From NCBI RefSeq assembly GCF_900589395.1, contig NZ_UUIS01000035.1, forward strand, positions 1 through 58,429: DNA of 58,429 bases, given 5' to 3'. A program made the translations under genes and the position numbers. This DNA comes from Pseudomonas viridiflava. Lineage in GTDB: Bacteria; Pseudomonadota; Gammaproteobacteria; Pseudomonadales; Pseudomonadaceae. The notes beneath the pieces were generated by a model. It made no database searches and was not told where the DNA came from. It worked only from the letters and a program-made list of their open reading frames with translations. Shown here one piece after another: positions 1 through 8,364 of this stretch (the stretch's first letter is position 1; the number at the start of each line of letters is the position of its first letter).

Positions 1-1
1 G

Positions 2-565
2 TCCGGGGTCAACAGCCAGGGACTGGACCATTTGTGGTTCGGCCAACACAAAGGCCGGCTGTACACCGTGGGCGAAACCAAGGGCAGCACCTGGGCACAC
101 TTCAGCTTTCTCGCTGGCATGGACGAGAACGACAGGAAGGCGGTGGAAGGAACAAGGACCGACACGGCGAAAATTCTGGATGGGGCGGCGGCTTACGATC
201 CTGATGCCGCGTTGAGTGACGATGCGCCGAGCAATACCTATACGACTATCGATAATGAAAAAGCCTTGGCGGATATAGACAAACAGACGGGAACGTTGAG
301 CAGTACCAAGGGTAAAGGGCGGCAAATGAGTCATCGATGGATAGAGGTCTCAATATTGAGCGATGAGACAATTTCCGCTAGTCATAAGATAAAAATATCA
401 GAAAAAATCAGACTCGCTTTAGCCATGGGCGATGACTACCCCTACAATCGAGAAGTTTTTATGGTGACGGGAAAGCAGTACGAGCTACATGATAGGTCAA
501 AGGGAAAAATACATAAGCCTCAAATGTCCATAATTTGTATTCCAGATCAGGTCCTGAAAGGCTAA
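2..565 (+). CDS. C-terminal end of a polymorphic toxin, PoNe-like PD-(D/E)xK DNase domain (5' truncated by window edge)
   Basis: The reading frame is open from base 2, so the N-terminal delivery part (for example Rhs, VgrG or PAAR) lies outside the window. The visible start carries a restriction-endonuclease-like core: G-L-D-H followed about 15 residues later by G-E-T-K (an ExK motif), then G-R-Q-M-S-H-R-W-I, the arrangement found in PoNe and Tox-REase toxin domains of type VI secretion effectors. These domains cleave DNA in the target cell. The tail has no signal peptide or membrane segment. The stop codon is followed 3 nt later by the immunity gene, the usual toxin-immunity arrangement. Base composition is lower in GC than the downstream genes, as expected for exchanged toxin tips. 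The family assignment is from motif memory; the delivery domain is unknown. Confidence 0.72.
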   Translation, partial: SGVNSQGLDHLWFGQHKGRLYTVGETKGSTWAHFSFLAGMDENDRKAVEGTRTDTAKILDGAAAYDPDAALSDDAPSNTYTTIDNEKALADIDKQTGTLSSTKGKGRQMSHRWIEVSILSDETISASHKIKISEKIRLALAMGDDYPYNREVFMVTGKQYELHDRSKGKIHKPQMSIICIPDQVLKG

Positions 566-568
566 CAC

Positions 569-1579
569 ATGAAAATTCTAGACAAGACAGAGTGGGCGAG
601 CTGCAGGCGCGAACCATTGCAGTTCTACAACGACTATCATCACGTAATCAGCCAAGCACTTAAACTTGAGCCATTGCTCACAACGCGCATCAATGAAAGG
701 CTGGATTCTGATTCTTTCAGAAGAGCTGAGTGCGCAAGAATAAGGGCTGATCAATCGCTGGAAACCATTATTTATAGTTACTCTGCCGGCATGCCAGTTT
801 ACGAGCTGGCGCTAAGCTTTAGCGAGTGCGTTAGGTTCTATCGTGAGTTTTCTGTATGCAACCTGGAGTTTGAAGGCAGTAGCGATAATGATGGTCATAA
901 AATGCCGCATTTGGATCTTTACGATAGCTATTACTGGAAAGCACTCCAACTCATCTGTTTCGCAATCCTCCTCAATCACCGTGCCGAACTAAACAACATC
1001 ATGGACCTGCTCGTCCATGAAAACGACGATCAGGATGCTTTGCTGGAAGCACTGGTTGCCCCATACCTGCCAAGTCGCCACGGCTCTACGATCTACACCC
1101 GACAACTGCCGTACCGTAAAACCCGCAAAATATTCCAGGCCGAATCCGATCAACGCCCTGCTCTGATGTCTCGATATTTGAAAGAGTGGTACTTAGCAAG
1201 CCGGCGCGAGCCGTATCACGACCGGCATAAAAGCTCACTATTCCCCGGCTACTGGTCGCTGGAAGCCGGGGCAATCACCTTCATCCTCGGCATCGACGAC
1301 AGCACCTATCGCGATATGCCGTTTTATCCCAAGGATTTGGTGGATTACGCGCGCAGCGTCAGCAGCCCACCCGGCCAATCCAAGCCGGTCAATCCTCATC
1401 CACCGCGCAAGGCTGCCGGTGAAATCTGCCCTAAAACCGGCTGGTGGTTCACCATGGCGAAAGCCAACTCGCCTCGCTACTTCCAACAGGGTGTTAAATT
1501 TCCCAACATCGAAGGCAGCGACTATGGTCTGACATTCTGGCAATGGAGCCAAGACCAGCTGCCACCACCGCTGATTTAA
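569..1579 (+). CDS. PoNi-like immunity protein (DUF1910/DUF1911 type)
   Basis: A 336-residue soluble protein placed 3 nt after the toxin stop. The central part has the DUF1911 pattern: Y-L-K-E-W-Y, then G-Y-W-S-L-E-A-G-A, then I-D-D-S-T-Y-R-D and Y-P-K-D-L-V-D-Y-A-R. In known pairs such proteins bind and neutralise PoNe DNases in the cytoplasm. Residues from about 285 onward form an additional C-terminal module with C-P-K-T-G-W-W-F and a final G-L-T-F-W-Q-W, a motif seen in other type VI associated proteins, so the immunity protein is longer than a minimal PoNi. The start ATG follows the toxin stop directly, suggesting cotranscription. The immunity role is inferred from family and position. 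Confidence 0.75.
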   Translation: MKILDKTEWASCRREPLQFYNDYHHVISQALKLEPLLTTRINERLDSDSFRRAECARIRADQSLETIIYSYSAGMPVYELALSFSECVRFYREFSVCNLEFEGSSDNDGHKMPHLDLYDSYYWKALQLICFAILLNHRAELNNIMDLLVHENDDQDALLEALVAPYLPSRHGSTIYTRQLPYRKTRKIFQAESDQRPALMSRYLKEWYLASRREPYHDRHKSSLFPGYWSLEAGAITFILGIDDSTYRDMPFYPKDLVDYARSVSSPPGQSKPVNPHPPRKAAGEICPKTGWWFTMAKANSPRYFQQGVKFPNIEGSDYGLTFWQWSQDQLPPPLI

Positions 1580-1820
1580 TACTGAACAATGAATGCACCT
1601 ATTCCCACTCTCGCCTATGTGAGGTATCTCTAAAAATTGCCTGCGTTGTCATCGCTGCTTTAAAACCAGGCTCGAAATGCTCATTTACAACCCGTAAAGT
1701 CGAACGCGACTCCGGCCGTTCCTCGCCTGTTTTTATGGGGCAGCCATCGGTATTGCGCTGACTGCTTCGCTTACGTTTTTAGAGGCGCCCGTCAGATACT
1801 CCCTGTCGGCCATTCATTGC

Positions 1821-3389
1821 TCAAGGCGCTTTTCTGACCAGTGCGGGGTTCTTGGCGGAGTCGGCGCTCTCGAACAAAAACGAGAAGTCAGACGCCAGTG
1901 TGCGGCTGCCGGCCACTTTGGCGTTCTTGTGGCAACCGTCGCATGACGTGTTCTGGATGTAGGTTTCCAGTGTGGTGTTGGCGGCCGGCACGCTGCCTTC
2001 GCTGTTGAACGTGCCATAGACCAGCGGCACGGTTGCACCGGCACCCGGTTCCGGTGTCGGCGCGCTGGTCGAGCCGTCCCACAGCACATTGATCAGGTTG
2101 TAATACTGGAAGACCGACTTGCCGCCGGTGCGTTCGGCGATGGAGGCCTGAACCGCGCTGTTCAGGGCATTCATGTAATCGGTCAGCGGGTTGACGCGGG
2201 TAACCTGCACCGGGGTGCTGCGCGGAAAATTATCCGTGCAGCCTGAGCCGTTACAGGTGATGCGCTCCTGGTTAGGCGTGCAATCGCTGCCCTTGCAGTT
2301 GGGGTTGTTGAAGGTGTAGCCGGCAGCCGGTGCCGGACCAATGTCGGGTATGTTGTCGATATGCTCGAACGTGGTCCAGACAAAATCGAGCATGCTCTCG
2401 GTCTTGTGGATGATATGCAGCCCCACCAGGCCCACGACTTCCTGGGTGCATTCGCCGGTGTCGGGGCGTTGTACCCAGGTCACGCTGGTCAGGTAGCGCG
2501 GGTACAGGTGTGGCTTGCCGGTGAGAATGCGCCACGCCGCCTTGAGTTCGAAGGCGCCCAGTTGCTCCTGCGGCACTGGCTGTGCCGGCGGGGTGCGAAA
2601 ATGTGCACCGGCTGGCAATGACAGCCCTTGCGGGCTATTGCCGTCCAGGTTCTGCGCGACCCGCAACTGGTCGGCGGCGTCGTACAGCGAATGGCTGACG
2701 ATGTAGTCGAACTCGGCCTTGCCCACCTTGCGCTCGAAGAACACCAGCTTGCCGGACTGATCGGTCAGCCAGCCGCCGGTGGCCTCCAGGGTCGGGTCGG
2801 GCGTGGTATTGGGGGTGCTGCTGGACACATGGAAGCGATGCTTTGAGCTGACCGCGCTTTCCGAGGTGGCCGTCAGAAACTTGCGTGCGCCGACGTGCAG
2901 GGTTTGCAGCGACGCTTTGGCCTGGCAACCGACCGGTGCCGGGGCTTGCACGCCCCAGGCCGAAGGCGGTGTGGCACCTGGCAGAAAGATATCGTTGGCA
3001 TCCTTGTAGCTGGCCCACAGGGGCGCGATGCTCATCGGTTGGCTGGCCGTGTCCGGCACGCCGAACTGGCTGACCGGGCTGTGAGTATCGGGCTCGCCGG
3101 CCAGCGTCGGATTGGTCGGCCAGCCCGGATTGACCGGCCAGTTCATGGCAATGAACATCTGCCAGGCGTAGCAGTTGAGGCCTTTCTGGGCGGGCAGAAA
3201 CGGCGAGTCACTGGTCAGGAAGCTGCCGCTGGTGGGGTCGAACACCAGTTGTTGTACACATTGCTCCGGTGTTTGCGGGTTGAGTGCAGCGTGTGTGTCT
3301 GGCGCACCGACCGCCCACGACAGCCCGGTGAGCAATAGCGAGAGCAGGCCGACCCGGCTGCCTTTCTGAATAAACGTCAATAAGCACAT
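1821..3389 (-). CDS. secreted single-haem cytochrome c family protein
   Basis: The start at 3389 is chosen over an upstream one because GGAGCAGGA precedes it by a few bases and it begins directly with a signal peptide (M-C-L-L-T-F-I-Q-K, hydrophobic stretch, cleavage near T-H-A-A). The mature protein is about 500 residues and has one covalent haem site, C-D-G-C-H, near the C-terminus. A conserved-looking N-terminal segment N-C-Y-A-W-Q-M-F-I precedes it. There is no recognisable catalytic domain between. It is probably periplasmic and acts in electron transfer. It is the last gene of a leftward operon, 69 nt after an uncharacterised 570-residue protein, which it may serve. The specific partner and reaction are unknown. 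Confidence 0.7.
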   Translation of the reverse strand: MCLLTFIQKGSRVGLLSLLLTGLSWAVGAPDTHAALNPQTPEQCVQQLVFDPTSGSFLTSDSPFLPAQKGLNCYAWQMFIAMNWPVNPGWPTNPTLAGEPDTHSPVSQFGVPDTASQPMSIAPLWASYKDANDIFLPGATPPSAWGVQAPAPVGCQAKASLQTLHVGARKFLTATSESAVSSKHRFHVSSSTPNTTPDPTLEATGGWLTDQSGKLVFFERKVGKAEFDYIVSHSLYDAADQLRVAQNLDGNSPQGLSLPAGAHFRTPPAQPVPQEQLGAFELKAAWRILTGKPHLYPRYLTSVTWVQRPDTGECTQEVVGLVGLHIIHKTESMLDFVWTTFEHIDNIPDIGPAPAAGYTFNNPNCKGSDCTPNQERITCNGSGCTDNFPRSTPVQVTRVNPLTDYMNALNSAVQASIAERTGGKSVFQYYNLINVLWDGSTSAPTPEPGAGATVPLVYGTFNSEGSVPAANTTLETYIQNTSCDGCHKNAKVAGSRTLASDFSFLFESADSAKNPALVRKAP

Positions 3390-3458
3390 GATCCTGCTCC
3401 CTGGATTCGGGTAGCCCGCGCAACGCTCGATCAATACCGGTTGCGCGGGCGGTGTCCA

Positions 3459-5171
3459 TCAAGCCTGAGCGGCGTACACCACGGCCAGTGAGCTGGCCCA
3501 TGGATGCTCGGCGTCCGTTGGGTTGGCGGGTTCGTCAGGGTTGAGCGCGCGCACCTGAACCCGGCCAGGTGCGGCATCGGCCGCCACAGTGATGGTCATG
3601 ACATAGCCTTGACTGCCACCGCCTGCATCTTTCAAAAACTCGGTAACCTGTGCGGTCACGCCCGGATTGGAGAACTGGATTCGGGCATTGGTCGCCGTGG
3701 TGTCGGCTTGCGCGCCACTGACGAGCAGCACGAACGGATGGCTGCTGCCCGTCGTCAGCCCGGCGGGCAGGTCGCTGAGCGACTGGCCGTAAAACAGGTC
3801 CAGCGGCAGCAGTTGTGAGGGTGCCGGTTGCAGCCCTGTGCTGCGGTCGGCCACGCAGTTCTGGATCGCCGGAGAGATGTCGTCGAGCGCGGTCGCCGAC
3901 AGCGCAACTTTCATCTGATTGGCAATCACCCCGACATACTCGATCTTCTTGCCATCGACGGTGATGTCGTTGATCGAGAAGCCTGCGCTCTCAGGCACCT
4001 CGAAGACCGCATGCAGGATCTGGTCGCTCTTGAGCGGACCGGTCCCGGCAGTGCCTCGGGTAATTTTCCAGTACTGGCTGACGTCCTGCCCTTGTGGGCC
4101 TTTCCAGTTGGCGAAGCTCTTGGGCTGTTGCAGGTACAGGCCCACCGGGTTGCTCAGCGAAATGTTGCTGCTGGCCGCCAGACTGTTGGCAACGTAGCCA
4201 ATGTGAGGGTCCGAGTTACGGAAGTTCTGCCCGTATTTGGCACAGCAGATCAGTGTCTGTGCGTTGGTGGTGCTGGCATCGGAGCGCTGAATGGTCGCTG
4301 CCCCCGCCAGATAGATCTCGGCACTCAAGGTGTTGGGGCCGGAGGTCAGGTGCAGGGCGCCGCCATACTGGCCCGGAACCCGGGCGGTTCCGGAGTTCCA
4401 CTTGTTGGTGACGTCATAGGCAGGCAATCCGGTGGTGGGGTCGATCACCGGCTCGCCTTGCTTGCCGGTCGGCTGGTCGGACGCGTAGCGCAGGTACAGG
4501 TCTTCGATGTGTACTGCCTCATCCACATAGGTCCGATACAGGCCCAGCACGGCCTGCGGGTTGATGCGCCACATGGTCAGGTAATAGGCCGGGTTTTCGC
4601 AGGTGAACATGATGCTGCGCATGTTGCCATTGGCATCGCGCGTGATCGACCATTCGCAGTACTCATCCAGCCAGCCGCGCGGGCCGTAGGGGCTGAACGC
4701 TTTGTAAGGACCGTTCCAGTCGATCTGCGGGCAGCGAATGGTCGGCAGGGTCAACAGTGCTTCGTTGTCCTGAGGGTTGTAGAGCGTGACGGTGGTGCCA
4801 TTGATCTCGATTTCACCGTTATCGGCCAGCGCCATGACCTGGTCCTGGGTCAGCGGCTTGCCGGCCAGTTGTGGATTGGCTGCCGAGCCTGGCTGGGTCA
4901 GGTATATAAGCAGGCGGTTGGGAAACGGTGTCCAGTCGATCACCGCCGGGCTGTCACCAAAGCCGCTGACCAACGGGTTGTAGTAGCCCGAGCGCGGTGC
5001 GTCATACAACCCGGTCCAGGGGTTACCGATGATCGCCGCTTCGGTCCAGCCTGCCAGGTTGTTGTTCCAGTCGGTGTTGAATTGCGCCAGCTCCTGTTCC
5101 AGGCCCAGTTGTTGATAGTCCTTTGGGGCCTGTTCGGCGGGGGAGGTGAATTGGGTGAAAGGCGTGCTCAT
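3459..5171 (-). CDS. uncharacterised 570-residue protein
   Basis: I do not recognise a family. The protein has no signal peptide or membrane segment and starts with M-S-T-P-F-T-Q-F. The N-terminal 230 residues are rich in Trp, Tyr and Pro (for example G-F-G-D-S-P-A-V-I-D-W-T-P-F-P-N) with two Cys in C-P-Q-I-D-W and E-Y-C-E-W. A C-C pair occurs near residue 310 (L-I-C-C-A-K-Y), and the final 90 residues resemble a beta-sandwich in composition. The ATG overlaps the stop of the upstream gene in TAATG, so translation is coupled. The following gene is a cytochrome c, so a redox enzyme whose electrons pass to that protein is possible, but this is a guess from context. Confidence 0.6.
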   Translation of the reverse strand: MSTPFTQFTSPAEQAPKDYQQLGLEQELAQFNTDWNNNLAGWTEAAIIGNPWTGLYDAPRSGYYNPLVSGFGDSPAVIDWTPFPNRLLIYLTQPGSAANPQLAGKPLTQDQVMALADNGEIEINGTTVTLYNPQDNEALLTLPTIRCPQIDWNGPYKAFSPYGPRGWLDEYCEWSITRDANGNMRSIMFTCENPAYYLTMWRINPQAVLGLYRTYVDEAVHIEDLYLRYASDQPTGKQGEPVIDPTTGLPAYDVTNKWNSGTARVPGQYGGALHLTSGPNTLSAEIYLAGAATIQRSDASTTNAQTLICCAKYGQNFRNSDPHIGYVANSLAASSNISLSNPVGLYLQQPKSFANWKGPQGQDVSQYWKITRGTAGTGPLKSDQILHAVFEVPESAGFSINDITVDGKKIEYVGVIANQMKVALSATALDDISPAIQNCVADRSTGLQPAPSQLLPLDLFYGQSLSDLPAGLTTGSSHPFVLLVSGAQADTTATNARIQFSNPGVTAQVTEFLKDAGGGSQGYVMTITVAADAAPGRVQVRALNPDEPANPTDAEHPWASSLAVVYAAQA

Positions 5172-5578
5172 TAAAAATCTCCAACTGCAAGGGGTGAGTC
5201 AACGGGAGCAGTAACCGCAACCTTGATGAAGGTGCGGCCAGAAACCGGCGGGGATCCCTCCACGCCGTGTGCGCGGTGGCAGGCTGGAAATGGCGCGATG
5301 CGTTCGGCGATATCAAAGGGCGAATGGGGGTCCATGCGCCAGCCCTGGTTAACCCAGCGACGAAAGATTTCCAGGGATTTATGACGCGGCCATGGGCCAT
5401 CGCCGACAAATGCCGACACCGGCTGGCTAGCCAGGTGCTGATAGAGCGCGGCCCAATGCTGCCTGACGGAGGCAGGCTGCTTGAGGTCTATGGCAGCCCT
5501 TGGCAAGGGGTATATCCAGCACAGCTGAGTCAACAGCCGCTGAATATCCGTCGTCCATGTCGGTTTGGTGACACTCAT
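5171..5578 (-). CDS. uncharacterised 135-residue protein, first gene of cytochrome operon
   Basis: Small soluble protein, M-S-V-T-K-P-T-W-T-T-D-I-Q-R, preceded by a good ribosome site (GGAGAAGGAACG). The pattern W-x-x-D-I-Q-R-L and later R-R-W-V-N-Q-G-W resembles the helices around the haem in small cytochrome c-like domains, but there is no CxxCH motif, so it cannot hold a covalent haem. It heads the operon with the 570-residue protein and the cytochrome c, and its stop is fused to the next start. It faces the Lrp-type regulator across 146 nt, so it is a likely target of that regulator. No function is assigned. Confidence 0.55.
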   Translation of the reverse strand: MSVTKPTWTTDIQRLLTQLCWIYPLPRAAIDLKQPASVRQHWAALYQHLASQPVSAFVGDGPWPRHKSLEIFRRWVNQGWRMDPHSPFDIAERIAPFPACHRAHGVEGSPPVSGRTFIKVAVTAPVDSPLAVGDF

Positions 5579-5724
5579 CGTTCCTTCTCCGAGCCATGCC
5601 CGTTTCGCTTACGGGCTGCCAGTGGTGCGGACAATGATGGTAATTTGCCGTCACGAAGATTTTGTGCAAAGTGCATCGCCCTGGCGCAGGATCTTTGCAA
5701 TTTTTCAGGGAGAACGCTGTAAAC

Positions 5725-6204
5725 ATGACAGACGCGATAGATCTGAGGATTTTGAGCCGACTGCAGAAGGACTGCACTCAAAGTCTGGAGCTGCTGAGCG
5801 ACAACGTGGGGCTGTCACCGACCAGCTGTTACCGGCGTATCAAGCGCATGGAAGACAGCGGCCTGATTCGCGCCAGAGTCGCGGTGCTGGATGAAAAGAA
5901 ACTGGGCATCCAGGTCACCGCGATGTTCATGATCAAACTCGACAAAGACACTGCCGACGTCGATCGACGCATGCAGCAGATTCTTGCCACGCGCCCGGAG
6001 GTCCAGGAGTGCTACCTGGTCACCGGGGAGTTCGACTTCGTGATGGTGGCCAAGTTGCGCGATGCCAGTGAATACACTAATTACATCTACAACTTTCTGG
6101 AAACCTACCGGGATATTTCGATCAGGACCTACTCTTCGACCCTGATCATTCGCACGGTAAAGAAATCCCTTGAATTGCCGCTCAATGGTGTGGAGTCAGG
6201 TTGA
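5725..6204 (+). CDS. Lrp/AsnC family transcriptional regulator
   Basis: The protein is 159 residues from the ATG at 5725, chosen because AGGGAG lies about 10 nt upstream and the family begins close to D-x-x-D-x-x-I-L (here T-D-A-I-D-L-R-I-L). The N-terminal helix-turn-helix covers about residues 20-50 (L-S-D-N-V-G-L-S-P-T-S-C-Y-R-R-I-K-R). The C-terminal RAM ligand-binding domain holds V-Q-E-C-Y-L-V-T-G-E-F-D-F. Lrp proteins are octameric regulators that respond to amino acids. It is divergent from the cytochrome operon (5578), its most likely target, and its stop is 8 nt from the convergent end of the organosulfur genes. Confidence 0.85.
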   Translation: MTDAIDLRILSRLQKDCTQSLELLSDNVGLSPTSCYRRIKRMEDSGLIRARVAVLDEKKLGIQVTAMFMIKLDKDTADVDRRMQQILATRPEVQECYLVTGEFDFVMVAKLRDASEYTNYIYNFLETYRDISIRTYSSTLIIRTVKKSLELPLNGVESG

Positions 6205-6212
6205 TTGGCACC

Positions 6213-7271
6213 CTACACCGCCAGGCGCGACGTGGCGCCGATCACCTTTTCCAGCACGCTGAAGTCCACCCAGTCATTCACATTGAAATGCCGGGGAATG
6301 AAATCCCAGCGGTACAGAAAATCAGTGAAATCCTGCAGCGCATCGATCGAGCGGCGGTCCAGGGTCGTGCGCAAGCGGCGGTGCGCGTCTTCACCATACG
6401 CGGCGGCCACCCAGTACTCGCTGGTGTTCAACTCGCGCGCCAGGTAACGGCGGGTTTCTTCAGGGTTGGCCCAGGCCCACTGCTCGGTACGCAGCACCAC
6501 ATCGACGATGCGCGTGCAGGCGTCGAAGTGGTTGTCGAACAGGTGCGAGTCCACGGTCAGTGCCCGTGGCGTGCCGTTGTTGCAGCGGATCAGCGGGTCA
6601 GGGTGCGAGCCGGTATCGACCACCACGTGCAGGCCAAATTCATTGGCCAGTTGGGCGGCGTGGGCACCTTTGAGAAAGATCGCATCGATGTCGCCGCGCA
6701 GCAGGCCGATCAGTTCGTTATTGCGCTTGCGGATCACGCCGACATCCAGGCTGACTTCCGAGCCGTACACATGATGCTTGCGCTCGTCGCTGTAGGTGCC
6801 GCCATACGGGTAGTCGACCAGCTCGACATCGGCGACGCTCAGACCTTCCAGCAGCAGGGCGTTTTCCAGGCCGCGCAGGGCCTGGGCGCGGGTAAAGTCG
6901 ATCTGCACGTTGGCCCATTTCGGCAGGCCGAAGCGGCGGTTCTTCAGGTCGCGGGTGGTCTTCACGCCGCTGTCGACGGTGGTCAGAATCAGTTGCACCT
7001 CGTCGCTCCACGACAGGCCCAGCAAGTGCGTCGGCACGCCGCTGGAATAGGCCCAGATCGCCGGAATATTACCGCCATGGCGCACCGAGTTGGGCAGGTG
7101 ATGGTCGTAGTGGGCTTCACGCACCTCGCGCTCGCTGGATTCGCGCAGTGACTGAATATTGGTGCCGTACGGCGCAAAAGCCTCCGCCAGACGGCCGGAC
7201 TGTACGGCAATGCCAAGCCCGGTGGGCACCGGGCTGTGGGTGTACCAGAGGGTTTCGAGTGCTTGGCTCAT
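6213..7271 (-). CDS. DszB-like desulfinase homologue with Ser in place of the catalytic Cys
   Basis: A 352-residue protein without signal peptide. Its opening L-W-Y-T-H-S-P-V-P-T-G aligns with the DszB (2-hydroxybiphenyl-2-sulfinate desulfinase) segment N-C-P-V-P, in which Cys27 is the nucleophile. Here residue 13 is Ser (codon AGC), while the equivalents of DszB His60 (H54 in A-H-Y-D-H) and Arg70 (R64 in V-R-H-G-G-N-I-P) are kept. The C-terminal part W-A-N-P-E-E-T-R, A-A-Y-G-E-D and D-F-T-D-F-L also follows DszB. The fold is that of type II periplasmic binding proteins, so SsuA-like annotation is to be expected, but there is no export signal. It is the last gene of the leftward operon, 31 nt after its Cys-bearing paralogue. 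It may be an inactive partner, a cytosolic binding protein or an enzyme with altered chemistry. Confidence 0.7.
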   Translation of the reverse strand: MSQALETLWYTHSPVPTGLGIAVQSGRLAEAFAPYGTNIQSLRESSEREVREAHYDHHLPNSVRHGGNIPAIWAYSSGVPTHLLGLSWSDEVQLILTTVDSGVKTTRDLKNRRFGLPKWANVQIDFTRAQALRGLENALLLEGLSVADVELVDYPYGGTYSDERKHHVYGSEVSLDVGVIRKRNNELIGLLRGDIDAIFLKGAHAAQLANEFGLHVVVDTGSHPDPLIRCNNGTPRALTVDSHLFDNHFDACTRIVDVVLRTEQWAWANPEETRRYLARELNTSEYWVAAAYGEDAHRRLRTTLDRRSIDALQDFTDFLYRWDFIPRHFNVNDWVDFSVLEKVIGATSRLAV

Positions 7272-7302
7272 AAAAGTCCGATCGTGTTCGTTTTAAAAGG
7301 CG

Positions 7303-8364
7303 TCAACCTGCCTGTCGGGCAAGGCTCAGCGCATCCAGAGGGCGAGTGTCGATCCAGTCGCGGACATCGAAGCGTTGCTCGATGAACTGCCAGCGCTGAA
7401 GAAAATCGGTGAAGTCCTGCAGGCCATCGATGGCCTGCTCGCTGAATTCGGTGTTCAGGCGCTGGTGCGCGTTTTCGCCATAGGCGGCCGTGACCCAGTA
7501 CTCGCTGCTGTTGACCTCCCACGACAGAAAACGTCGCGTGTCCTGCGGGTGCTGCCGCGCCCAGTGTTCGGCGCGCAGCACAGCCTCGAGAATGCCGGTG
7601 GCGACGTCGAAATGGTGGTCCAGCAGGTGCTGGTCCACGGTCAGCGTGCGCGGTGTGGCGTTGTTGCTGCGAATCAGTGGCTCGGGGTGCGAGCCGGTAT
7701 CGATCACCGTGACCAGCGAAAAATCATGCGCCAGTTGCGCGCCATGTGCGCCCTTGAGAAAGATCGCATCCACTTCGCCGCGCAGCAGGCCGACCAGTTC
7801 GGCGTTACGGGTTTCGGCGCGGTGGCCGGTAACCAGCGTGCCGTCCACCGCCTGGGCCTGGGTGTCGCTGAAGGTGCCACCGTGGACATAGTCGACCCGT
7901 TCGACATCACGCACTTCGAGGCCTTCGAGCTTCAAGGCATTCTCCAGGCCGCGCAGTGCCTGGGCACGGGTGAAGTCGATCTGTGCGTTGCGCCAGTGCG
8001 GCAGGCCGAAGCGCCGGCCCTTGAGGTCTTTGACCGTGGTGATGCCGCTGCCGGGACGGGTGAGGATCAACTGTACTTCATCGACCCACGACAGGCCGAT
8101 GACCCGGGTTTCGCGGCCTTGGGCGCGGGCCCAGATGGCCGGTATGTTGCCGCCGTGGCGTACCGAGTTACGCAAGGTGTGATCGAAGTGCGACTCGCGC
8201 ACGCTTTGCTCGCTGGACTCGCGGATCGATTGCAGCGCGGTGCCCAGGGGTTCCAGCGCCTCTTTCAGCCAGCCTTTCTGTACCGCCAGGCCAAGGCCGG
8301 TGGGCACCGGGCAGCGGGTGTACCAGAGTGTGTCCAGGGGCTGCGTATTCTGGGGCTGACTCAT
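7303..8364 (-). CDS. DszB-like desulfinase, catalytic triad intact
   Basis: A 353-residue cytosolic protein, closely similar to its downstream neighbour. L-W-Y-T-R-C-P-V-P-T-G places Cys18 at the DszB Cys27 position; His59 (S-H-F-D-H) and Arg69 (V-R-H-G-G-N-I-P) match His60 and Arg70. DszB-type enzymes cleave the C-S bond of an aromatic sulfinate and release sulfite, the last step of the 4S desulfurisation path. The gene overlaps the preceding flavin monooxygenase by 4 nt (ATGA), matching the oxygenase-then-desulfinase order of dszA-dszB. The true substrate cannot be read from sequence; an NMT1/SsuA-like binding role is the alternative, made less likely by the missing signal peptide and the kept triad. 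Confidence 0.72.
   Translation of the reverse strand: MSQPQNTQPLDTLWYTRCPVPTGLGLAVQKGWLKEALEPLGTALQSIRESSEQSVRESHFDHTLRNSVRHGGNIPAIWARAQGRETRVIGLSWVDEVQLILTRPGSGITTVKDLKGRRFGLPHWRNAQIDFTRAQALRGLENALKLEGLEVRDVERVDYVHGGTFSDTQAQAVDGTLVTGHRAETRNAELVGLLRGEVDAIFLKGAHGAQLAHDFSLVTVIDTGSHPEPLIRSNNATPRTLTVDQHLLDHHFDVATGILEAVLRAEHWARQHPQDTRRFLSWEVNSSEYWVTAAYGENAHQRLNTEFSEQAIDGLQDFTDFLQRWQFIEQRFDVRDWIDTRPLDALSLARQAG

Noticed and set aside
1543..1761. 72-codon frame after the immunity gene
   Set aside because: Overlaps the end of the immunity gene, lacks a ribosome site and resembles no protein.
6213..8364. Annotation of the tandem DszB-like genes as SsuA-type periplasmic binding proteins
   Set aside because: No signal peptide on either protein, and the DszB Cys/His/Arg pattern is present (with Ser for Cys in one). 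The fold is shared, so the alternative is noted but not preferred.
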